Shown: positions 7,124-13,474 of the stretch, one piece after another | How the letters are laid out: the number at the start of each line of letters is the position of its first letter | Numbering within the stretch: position 1 is the stretch's first letter | Origin: VFJL01 sp037147395 | Lineage (GTDB): Bacteria > Pseudomonadota > Gammaproteobacteria > Burkholderiales > Nitrosomonadaceae | Direction: 5' to 3' | Assembly (NCBI GenBank): GCA_037147395.1 | Contig: JBAWVG010000027.1 | Coordinates: 1-21,088, forward strand | DNA length: 21,088 bases | Notes under the pieces: generated by a model | Database searches by the model: none | The model's input: only the letters and a program-made list of their open reading frames with translations | Told to the model about the DNA's origin: nothing | Position numbers and translations under genes: made by a program

Positions 7124-8599
7124 TCAATGGATCAATTTTAACATATCCGTTCCCCAAGACACGCCAAAGCCAGTGACGTCGGTCCCGACTGCTCCTAAGC
7201 CACCCTTATTGCTACTGGCAGAAAGGTCCATGTGCAACCACGGCACATCCCCTGCAAATCGACTGAGGAAGCGTGTCGCCAAGATATGGTCTGCCTCACC
7301 ATCGAGCGTGCACTGCTTGATATCCGCAATTTTGCTTTCCAGATCTGTTTCATAATCAGCGTCCATTGGAAAGGCCCATATACGCTCACCGCTCGATTTA
7401 CCTGCTGCCAGGGCCTTCAATGTCAGGTCATCAGAGTTGCTAAAGATGCCGCTATACCTTGACCCCAGAGCCACATGCATACTGCCGGTCAGGGTGGCGA
7501 AGTCCATCATCACATCGGGCTTCTCTCTTGCAGCAAGAGTCAGTGTGTCAGCCAACACCATTCGCCCCTCAGCATCGGTATGCATGATCTCGATCGTAGT
7601 TCCGTTCAGAGCGGTAACGACATCATTCTGCTTGTAGGCACGCGGGCTAATATGGTTCTGCGCAATCGCGAGCCAGCAGTCAATATTTATAGGTAAATTA
7701 GCACGGGTGGCCGCCAAAAGGATGCCGAGAGCGACTGCTGAGCCGTTCATATCTTCATGCATCCCGTGCATGTACCGTGCCGGCTTCAGATTATGTCCAC
7801 CGGTATCAAAGCAAATACCCTTACCGACTAATGCGATGGTCTTCTTTGCACCCTTTACGTGCCGCTGTAAGTGTACGATGGCCGCGTCCTCGGGATCACT
7901 CCCCTGAGCCACTGCGACGAAAGCCCCTGCACCTATTTTGCGCAACGCCTTGAGATCAAACTCTCGGCGCTTCCAACCCTCGCTGGCTGCGAGTTTCTTG
8001 ATACGATCACGATAGGCTCTCGGTGTGAGTTCATTCGCTGGCAGCACCGTCAACTCGCGGGCCAACAGATTCCCCTCCGCCTTAGAACGCAACAATGCAA
8101 AACCGTCATCCATCTTGTACCCATTTAACACGATTCTGGCGAGTGGACTCTTGCCCGTTTTTTTCTTGCCAGTCTTCCGCAGCGGTAGCAGTGATCCATT
8201 GACCCATGCGGTATAAACGACCAATTCCGCAAAGGTACGCCTCTGATCAGAATCGCCATAAACCGCAAGATGGATCTCTGATGGCCCCTCTTCTAACAGC
8301 AACTGTACAGCCTTACGAACGCATGTCTGTTGGTCGTATTGAGTTTTTTCTATGTCCAGCATGACCCAAGTACACAATGCACCACTCTTGAGATTGGCAC
8401 TCACCGGTGATTCGCTTATTTCATCCGGTTTCATCTTGCGCCGCAATAACAAAGCCTCCAGCGCATCCCTACCCGGGAAATCAGGTTTATCTGGAAGCCC
8501 ATCCGACGGCTTATCTAATTTTGGAAGCATCACCAAGATATGTGTTGCCTGGGTGGATTGACTCAGGGGTGATGCATTTTGTGTCAGTGTCGCAAGCAT
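7124..8599 (-). CDS. M17 family leucyl aminopeptidase
   Basis: A cytosolic metallopeptidase that removes N-terminal residues from peptides. The C-terminal catalytic domain carries the residues expected for two metal ions and catalysis: K260 in VGKG, D265 in CFDTGG, catalytic K272 in NLKP, D283 in HEDM, and D342, E344 and R346 in HTDAEGR. The usual motif is NTDAEGR, so His340 replaces Asn, but the ligands themselves are intact. The N-terminal 170 residues are the less conserved regulatory domain. At 491 aa it is close to E. coli PepA (503) but is divergent around GGHNLKPARYMHG, so I do not assign pepA or pepB. It heads a minus-strand run with aroC, earP and efp. A TATAAT-like element lies upstream on its strand without a good -35. 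Confidence 0.9.
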   Translation of the reverse strand: MLATLTQNASPLSQSTQATHILVMLPKLDKPSDGLPDKPDFPGRDALEALLLRRKMKPDEISESPVSANLKSGALCTWVMLDIEKTQYDQQTCVRKAVQLLLEEGPSEIHLAVYGDSDQRRTFAELVVYTAWVNGSLLPLRKTGKKKTGKSPLARIVLNGYKMDDGFALLRSKAEGNLLARELTVLPANELTPRAYRDRIKKLAASEGWKRREFDLKALRKIGAGAFVAVAQGSDPEDAAIVHLQRHVKGAKKTIALVGKGICFDTGGHNLKPARYMHGMHEDMNGSAVALGILLAATRANLPINIDCWLAIAQNHISPRAYKQNDVVTALNGTTIEIMHTDAEGRMVLADTLTLAAREKPDVMMDFATLTGSMHVALGSRYSGIFSNSDDLTLKALAAGKSSGERIWAFPMDADYETDLESKIADIKQCTLDGEADHILATRFLSRFAGDVPWLHMDLSASSNKGGLGAVGTDVTGFGVSWGTDMLKLIH

Positions 8600-8708
8600 T
8601 GGCGTCTGTCCCGTAAAATATCAGTTATCATTATATACGCCATGCTCAACTTTACTTGAGATGGCTTTCCCCCAAGAAACCTTATCGACCTCTGACATCC
8701 GACCTCCC

Positions 8709-9503
8709 ATGCGCCAATACCTCGAACTGATGCAACATGTACGTGACCATGGGCACACGAAGTCCGACCGAACTGGGACTGGCACACTCTCCGTATTTGG
8801 TTATCAGATGCGGTTCGATCTGTCTGAAGGGTTCCCCCTGGTGACGACCAAGAAGTGCCATCTAAAATCCATTATTCACGAGCTGCTGTGGTTCCTTCAA
8901 GGGGACACCAATACCAAATACCTCAAGGATAATGGAGTCTCTATCTGGGATGAATGGGCCGACCCGAACGGCGATCTCGGCCCAATCTATGGCCACCAGT
9001 GGCGCTCATGGCCGGGTGCGGATGGACGGCACATTGATCAGATCACTCAGGTCATCGAACAGATCAGGAATACGCCAGACTCCAGACGTATGATCGTTTC
9101 GGCTTGGAATGTAAGCGAACTAAATAAGATGAGGCTACCACCCTGTCATGCTTTCTTTCAGTTCTATGTCGCAGATGGAAAACTCTCCTGCCAGCTTTAT
9201 CAACGCAGTGCCGATATTTTTCTGGGTGTGCCCTTCAATATTGCCTCCTACGCATTATTAACATTGATGATGGCTCAAGTCTGCGAACTACAACCTGGTG
9301 ATTTTGTCCACACTCTGGGTGATGCTCATCTCTATCTTAACCATTTAGATCAGGTTCAAGAACAATTGATCCGAGAGCCTAGGAGGTTACCAACGATGCA
9401 GCTAAATCCAGCAGTCAAGAGTATCTTCGATTTCACCTTTACAGACTTCACACTACAAGGCTACGACCCTCATCCGCCGATCAAGGCACCGGTCGCGGTA
9501 TGA
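8709..9503 (+). CDS. thyA: Thymidylate synthase
   Basis: Makes dTMP from dUMP using methylene-tetrahydrofolate as carbon donor and reductant. I choose the ATG at 8709 because it gives exactly 264 residues beginning MRQYLELMQHV, aligning end to end with the classical enzyme. An upstream in-frame ATG at 8661 would add 16 unrelated residues; neither has a strong ribosome binding site. Visible landmarks are DRTGTGTLSVFG, the folate and phosphate region FPLVTTKKCHLKSI, the catalytic C146 in PPCHAFFQFYV, QRSADIFLGVPFNIASYA and the C-terminal IKAPVAV. The stop overlaps the start of folA (ATGA), so the two are translationally coupled. That fits, because this reaction releases dihydrofolate. Confidence 0.97.
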   Translation: MRQYLELMQHVRDHGHTKSDRTGTGTLSVFGYQMRFDLSEGFPLVTTKKCHLKSIIHELLWFLQGDTNTKYLKDNGVSIWDEWADPNGDLGPIYGHQWRSWPGADGRHIDQITQVIEQIRNTPDSRRMIVSAWNVSELNKMRLPPCHAFFQFYVADGKLSCQLYQRSADIFLGVPFNIASYALLTLMMAQVCELQPGDFVHTLGDAHLYLNHLDQVQEQLIREPRRLPTMQLNPAVKSIFDFTFTDFTLQGYDPHPPIKAPVAV

Positions 9504-10009
9504 CCCCACCGCATCTCTCTATTCTGGTGGCGATGGCAAAGAATCGCGTCATTGGCAAGAACAATACATTGCCGTGGCAACTTCCTCCAGACCTGAAGCG
9601 CTTCAAGCAACTCACCATGGGTCATCATATCGTCATGGGTCGCAAGACCTATGAATCCATCGGCAGACCCTTACCCGGGCGGACCAGCATCATCATCACC
9701 CGTCAAACTGACTATCAAGCGCCGGGTGCTATCGTGGTTGCTTCAATAGATCAAGCGCTAAAAGTTAGTAGTGAAGGTCAGGAGATAGATCAAGAGATCT
9801 TTGTCATCGGCGGCGCAGAGATCTACCAACAGGCTTTGGAATTGTGTCAGCGTATTTATATCACTGAGATTCAGCAAGAGTTCGATGGGGATACATTATT
9901 CCCAGAACTTAATCAGCAGGAATGGCGTGAAATCTCCCGCGAAAAGCATCGACTGAATGATGGCGGTGGATTTGAATACCACTTCGTGGTGCTCGACCGA
10001 GGAGAGTGA
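9500..10009 (+). CDS. folA: Dihydrofolate reductase
   Basis: Reduces dihydrofolate, the by-product of ThyA, to tetrahydrofolate with NADPH. The 169-residue protein has the chromosomal DHFR pattern: LSILVAMAKNRVIGKNNTLPW, the catalytic acid D31 in PPDLKRFK, the NADPH-binding IVMGRKTYESIGRPLPGR, then FVIGGAEIYQQAL and ITEIQQEFDGDTLFP. The ATG at 9500 overlaps the thyA stop by four bases, giving a thyA-folA operon. A strong hairpin with a T-run begins 37 bases after the stop. It shows the Trp25-equivalent (LPWQLP) of trimethoprim-sensitive enzymes, but sensitivity cannot be deduced from this alone. Confidence 0.97.
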   Translation: MTPPHLSILVAMAKNRVIGKNNTLPWQLPPDLKRFKQLTMGHHIVMGRKTYESIGRPLPGRTSIIITRQTDYQAPGAIVVASIDQALKVSSEGQEIDQEIFVIGGAEIYQQALELCQRIYITEIQQEFDGDTLFPELNQQEWREISREKHRLNDGGGFEYHFVVLDRGE

Positions 10010-10046
10010 TCAAACCCTCCTGACTTAATCAATAGAAGAGAGACTC

Positions 10047-10081
10047 AAAAAAATGGCGGAGCATCATGCTCCGCCATTTTT
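10047..10081. terminator. Bidirectional intrinsic terminator between folA and the ornithine decarboxylase gene
   Basis: An 11-bp perfect stem (10053-10063 with 10067-10077, ATGGCGGAGCA / TGCTCCGCCAT) with a 3-base loop is flanked by an A-run on the left and a T-run on the right. Read on either strand, it gives a GC-rich hairpin followed by U residues. It therefore serves both the plus-strand thyA-folA transcript and the convergent decarboxylase transcript. Confidence 0.93.
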
Positions 10082-10096
10082 ATCTACAGGAACCGT

Positions 10097-11272
10097 CTAA
10101 ATCACGACCACATCAGGTAATGGAAAGCCATTAAAGTTACTGGCATAGGCCGTCGTGTAGGCGCCAGCATTGGGGATATAGATAAAGTCCCCCTCCTCAA
10201 TATCTTCTGGCAGCATCTCATCACGCATCAGAATATCAACCGAATCACAAGTCGGTCCAGCAACACACCAAGAAATACAATGCCCTGTTCGGTCGGTCAG
10301 AATCTCATACCGCAGCCCCTCGGTGACCTCGATCACTCCACCAAACATTCCCGCATCCCAATACATCCATCGCTTGCCGTTACGAGTGGCTGTTCCTACC
10401 ACACGACAGACAAAATAAGCCGCATCCGATACTAGATAACGACCAGGCTCAGCCATGACGTGGATATCATCCGGCAAATCGGCGATGGCCGCATTAATGA
10501 TCTCCCCAATCACTTCAATCGAGGGGATAGGCTTTACATGACGTACCGGGTAGCCACCACCGATATTGAGCAGTCGCGGAGTCAGTCCGGCATGGCGCAT
10601 ATCAGCAAAGACTCTTTTTGAACGGTCGATCCCTTCCTGCCAGTTCTGCGGATTCCGGCACTGTGATCCCACATGGAACGTGACTCCAGCTAAATCTGCC
10701 TTGAGTTTAACGGCTTCAAGGATGATCTCTTTAATCTCAGCTGCATGTGTCCCAAATTTACCCGCCAATGGCCAATCACTTCCGATGTTTGGAGTGTCGA
10801 TACGCAGATACATCTTCGCATCAGACTTCACACTAACAATCTTGCGTAACTCTTCTACACTGTCCAGCACGTACCACTCAACACCCTTAGCAGCAGCATA
10901 TTCAAGATATGCCCGTGACTTCATCGGATTGCTGTAATAGATTTCCGCAGGGGCCACACCCAGGCTCAGCAGGAGATCCAGTTCGGCAATGGAGGCGATC
11001 TCAAAACCGACACCTTCCTCGATCAACGTTTTTAGCACACGTGGATCAGGATTGGCCTTTACTGCGTAGTGCGGATGCACTCGCGGCATGACAGCTTTGA
11101 AGCGACGGGCTTTGTTACGAACAATACTGCTGTCAACGAGCAAGAATGGTTTGCTGTAGCCCTTTTGCAGGGCCTCCTGGACATACTTAAAATCCAGGCT
11201 AACTTCGGGATGGGAGTCGAGCATGACTTCGGCTTCTACTTTTTTACGTAGAGCGGCGGTACTGGTTTGCAT
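10097..11272 (-). CDS. Ornithine decarboxylase (PLP fold type III, alanine racemase-like)
   Basis: Predicted to convert ornithine to putrescine, the entry to polyamine synthesis. The 391-residue protein has a PLP-barrel followed by a beta domain. K72 in HYAVKANPDP is the Schiff-base lysine, followed by FHVGSQCRNP (about 199-208), the phosphate-binding GGGYPVRH (238-245) and EPGRYLVSDAA (275-285). The catalytic C342 lies in GPTCDSVD, and the final YTTAYASNFNGF motif is typical of ornithine rather than diaminopimelate decarboxylases. Related enzymes in bacteria can also accept lysine, so substrate choice is not certain. The ATG at 11272 has GAGGA eight bases upstream. A promoter, a short upstream ORF and a hairpin over the ribosome site precede it. 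It shares a terminator with folA. Confidence 0.92.
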   Translation of the reverse strand: MQTSTAALRKKVEAEVMLDSHPEVSLDFKYVQEALQKGYSKPFLLVDSSIVRNKARRFKAVMPRVHPHYAVKANPDPRVLKTLIEEGVGFEIASIAELDLLLSLGVAPAEIYYSNPMKSRAYLEYAAAKGVEWYVLDSVEELRKIVSVKSDAKMYLRIDTPNIGSDWPLAGKFGTHAAEIKEIILEAVKLKADLAGVTFHVGSQCRNPQNWQEGIDRSKRVFADMRHAGLTPRLLNIGGGYPVRHVKPIPSIEVIGEIINAAIADLPDDIHVMAEPGRYLVSDAAYFVCRVVGTATRNGKRWMYWDAGMFGGVIEVTEGLRYEILTDRTGHCISWCVAGPTCDSVDILMRDEMLPEDIEEGDFIYIPNAGAYTTAYASNFNGFPLPDVVVI

Positions 11273-11281
11273 GAGATTCTT

Positions 11282-11293
11282 CCTCTAAGGAGG
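11282..11293 (-). promoter_or_regulatory. Small hairpin overlapping the ornithine decarboxylase ribosome binding site
   Basis: On the minus strand, CCTC-CTTA-GAGG forms a 4-bp stem whose right arm is the start of the decarboxylase Shine-Dalgarno sequence (GAGGAAG). A shifted pairing (TCCT-TAG-AGGA) is also possible and blocks the same site. The stem begins three bases after the stop of the upstream ORF, so a ribosome finishing there would cover the left arm. The stem is short and its stability is modest. Confidence 0.4.
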
Positions 11294-11295
11294 CG

Positions 11296-11361
11296 CTACG
11301 TTTCAGGAATATGGATATTGACCAGTTCAACCGAGGCGAAGTAGTTTGCTTGGCTTTTCAT
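11296..11361 (-). CDS. Possible 21-aa leader peptide upstream of ornithine decarboxylase
   Basis: This minus-strand ORF reads ATG AAA AGC through to TAG. The peptide begins MKSQANYF and ends NIHIPET. It has a G-rich Shine-Dalgarno-like sequence (AGGGGGTC) five bases before its ATG and lies wholly between a well-formed sigma70-type promoter and the decarboxylase, so it should be on the same mRNA. The stop is 23 bases before the decarboxylase start. Leader peptides that respond to ornithine or polyamines are known for speF in enterobacteria, but this peptide shows no similarity that I can recognise. It could be a regulatory leader, a coupling ORF or chance. It is too short for codon statistics to decide. 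Confidence 0.45.
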   Translation of the reverse strand: MKSQANYFASVELVNIHIPET

Positions 11362-11406
11362 GATGACCCCCTGTGCAGTATTGATAGAGTACTGTGAAAA
11401 AAGCGA

Positions 11407-11434
11407 ATTATAGTCCGCATTCTAGTGGAATCAA
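11407..11434 (-). promoter_or_regulatory. Sigma70-type promoter for the ornithine decarboxylase transcript
   Basis: On the minus strand, TTGATT (11429-11434) and a perfect TATAAT (11407-11412) are separated by 16 bases. Transcription would start near 11400, giving a leader of about 128 bases before the decarboxylase ATG that includes the 21-codon ORF. The region from 11435 to 11605, between this promoter and the dcd stop, shows no gene or convincing terminator. Confidence 0.7.
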
Positions 11435-11605
11435 GTATTTTTTTAAGGTTATGAAAGGGCACTGTATCCCACTCGCAACGCCACAAAAAAGACATTTTAT
11501 ATCATGGAATTAGGATCGGTTCGAGGTGAGGGTATTGAAGCCTCTTGACAGTACGTCGGAACAGCCTTGGATTTTTGGAAAGTCGGGCAAGGCGTGCCGA
11601 GCCTG

Positions 11606-12172
11606 TCAGATCTTTGGGAGGGTCACGCCATGCTGACCCTGGTATTTTCCACCGCGATCTTTATAAGAGGTCTCACATACTTCGTCAGACTCGAAAAAGA
11701 TCACCTGGGCCACACCCTCATTCGCATAAATTTTGGCGGGAAGTGGAGTCGTGTTAGAGAATTCCAGTGTCACGAATCCTTCCCACTCCGGTTCGAATGG
11801 AGTGACATTGACGATAATACCGCACCGGGCATAGGTAGACTTACCCAGGCAGATGGTCAGAACATTACGCGGGATACGGAAGTATTCAATGGTTCTGGCT
11901 AGTGCAAAGGAGTTAGGCGGGATGATGCAGACATCGTTCTTTACATCGACGAATGAGTTGGCATCAAAATTCTTGGGGTCGACGATGGTCGAGTTGATAT
12001 TAGTAAACAGTTTGAACTCGTCTGAGCAGCGGATATCGTACCCATAGCTCGAGGTCCCGTAGGAGACAATCTTGTGACCGTTAGCCTCCTTAACCTGATT
12101 CGGCTCAAAGGGTTCTATCATGCCGTGATCCATCGCCATGCGTCGGATCCACTTGTCAGATTTTATGGTCAT
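11606..12172 (-). CDS. dcd: dCTP deaminase
   Basis: Deaminates dCTP to dUTP, the main source of dUMP for thymidylate synthesis, and so functionally upstream of thyA in this window. The 188-residue protein matches the family throughout: MTIKSDKWIRRMA, SYGTSSYGYDIR, the nucleotide-binding GKSTYARCGIIVNVTPFEPEWEG and the catalytic glutamate E137 in GFVTLEFSN. The C-terminal YQGQHGVTLP is the usual lid. The length and motifs fit the monofunctional deaminase, not the bifunctional dCTP deaminase/dUTPase. It follows mrp by 89 bases on the same strand and is probably co-transcribed. AAGAG lies immediately before the ATG, a poor spacing, but no better start exists. Confidence 0.96.
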   Translation of the reverse strand: MTIKSDKWIRRMAMDHGMIEPFEPNQVKEANGHKIVSYGTSSYGYDIRCSDEFKLFTNINSTIVDPKNFDANSFVDVKNDVCIIPPNSFALARTIEYFRIPRNVLTICLGKSTYARCGIIVNVTPFEPEWEGFVTLEFSNTTPLPAKIYANEGVAQVIFFESDEVCETSYKDRGGKYQGQHGVTLPKI

Positions 12173-12261
12173 CTCTTAAAGGGCAATAAAGGTGAAGTAT
12201 AAATAGATGGAATATGACCCATCCCTACAGACTCTCTAATTGTAATTACTCATCTACCTGA

Positions 12262-13350
12262 TCAATTATCCTCGATCACAATCTTGGCGAATAATTCTGA
12301 GTAGTCCTGAGACAATTCGTCAACCTTTACCGCGATACGGCGGGCGATACTGCGGTAAATCTCTGCCACCTGTCCATCTGGATCCGCCACCACAGTGGGC
12401 CTGCCGGCATCTGTTTGCTCTCGGATCCTGATATCAAGCGGCAACGACCCCAGCAACTCCGTGCTGTAGTCTTTGCACATCTTATCACCACCACCCTCAC
12501 CAAATATATGCTCCTCATGGCCGCAACTGGAGCAGATATGAGTGCTCATATTCTCAACGATACCGATGATCGGAATGCCCACTTTTTCAAACATCTTGAG
12601 ACCCTTGCGTGCATCTAGTAGTGCAATATCTTGGGGGGTAGTGACAATGACGGCACCCGTCACCGGCACCTTCTGCGCCAGCGTCAGCTGAATATCGCCG
12701 GTCCCTGGAGGCATATCGATGATGAGATAGTCCACATCATGCCAGCGGGTCTCGTTGAGCAACTGTTGCAATGCCTGAGTCACCATCGGTCCGCGCCACA
12801 CCATGGGTGAGTCAGCATCGATCAAGAGCCCGATTGACATCGCTTGGATGCCATGCGCCATCATCGGCTCCAAATTCTTACCATCGAGCGATTCAGGACG
12901 GCCTGTAATGCCCAGCATCTGTGGCTGTGAGGGGCCATAGATATCCGCATCGAGAATGCCGACAGATGCACCTTCCGAAGCGAGTGCCAAGGCCAGATTC
13001 ACCGCAGTGGCAGACTTGCCAACTCCCCCCTTACCGGAGGCCACTGCAATAATATTCTTAACTCCTGGAATAAGTGTCACCCCACGCTGAACGCTGTGAG
13101 AGACAATCTTGCTAGAGACATCTACATTCACAGATCCAATGCCAGGGATGGTTGCAAGCTTATTAGCCACTTGCTTTCGGATGCTCTCGATTACACTCTT
13201 AGCCGGATAACCCAATACAATATCAAGCGCAACATTGCAGCCATCTATCCTGATATTTCGTGCCTCTTTGCCCTTTACATAATCCTTGCCGGTGCTGAGA
13301 TCGGTGATCTCACTGAGTACGGACTGTACCTGCTGCTCCGAAATAACCAC
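12262..13350 (-). CDS. mrp: Mrp/ApbC (NBP35-type) iron-sulfur cluster carrier ATPase
   Basis: A cytosolic P-loop protein that binds and transfers Fe-S clusters. At the N-terminus is a MIP18/DUF59 domain (about residues 5-80). The deviant Walker A motif follows (GKGGVGKS, residues 106-113), then DADIYGPSQP, the switch-like DMPPGTGD (212-219), and the cluster-bridging cysteines C273 and C276 in CSSCGHEEHIFGEGGG. Length (362 aa) is usual for the proteobacterial form. The start is GTG with GGGAG seven bases upstream. It is divergent from metG across a 124-base region with an inverted repeat and is followed by dcd. Likely clients are Fe-S enzymes in general; none is identified here. Confidence 0.95.
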   Translation of the reverse strand: MVISEQQVQSVLSEITDLSTGKDYVKGKEARNIRIDGCNVALDIVLGYPAKSVIESIRKQVANKLATIPGIGSVNVDVSSKIVSHSVQRGVTLIPGVKNIIAVASGKGGVGKSATAVNLALALASEGASVGILDADIYGPSQPQMLGITGRPESLDGKNLEPMMAHGIQAMSIGLLIDADSPMVWRGPMVTQALQQLLNETRWHDVDYLIIDMPPGTGDIQLTLAQKVPVTGAVIVTTPQDIALLDARKGLKMFEKVGIPIIGIVENMSTHICSSCGHEEHIFGEGGGDKMCKDYSTELLGSLPLDIRIREQTDAGRPTVVADPDGQVAEIYRSIARRIAVKVDELSQDYSELFAKIVIEDN

Positions 13351-13397
13351 TCTGTAACTCCCTTATACTGAAACGGAAATAGTCGATCTTTAAACGT

Positions 13398-13420
13398 CCC
13401 GAATATTAACAAATATCGGG
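13398..13420. repeat. Inverted repeat in the mrp-metG divergent promoter region
   Basis: CCCGAATATT (13398-13407) and AATATCGGG (13412-13420) form a 9-bp inverted repeat around AACA, with one unpaired A in the left arm. It overlaps the candidate metG -35 element, so a protein bound there could affect both divergent genes. Alternatively it could be a hairpin. No regulator is assigned. Confidence 0.4.
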
Positions 13421-13434
13421 TTGGGTTATACAGT
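13406..13434 (+). promoter_or_regulatory. Candidate metG promoter
   Basis: TTAACA (13406-13411) and TACAGT (13429-13434) with a 17-base spacer match the -35/-10 consensus at 5 of 6 and 4 of 6 positions. A start near 13441 would leave a 34-base leader. TACAAT occurs 11 bases further on, without a correctly spaced -35, so the choice is tentative. Confidence 0.4.
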
Positions 13435-13474
13435 TTGTTACAATCTGCAGTTAGTGAATTCTTACAGGCATTTG

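Noticed and set aside
8644..8660. CTCAA-N6-TTGAG just before the first thyA ATG as an operator
   Set aside because: Arms of only five bases with no promoter element around them; expected by chance at this length.
11586..11605. GC-rich imperfect inverted repeat after dcd as a terminator
   Set aside because: The stem is interrupted by two mismatches and no T-run follows on the minus strand.
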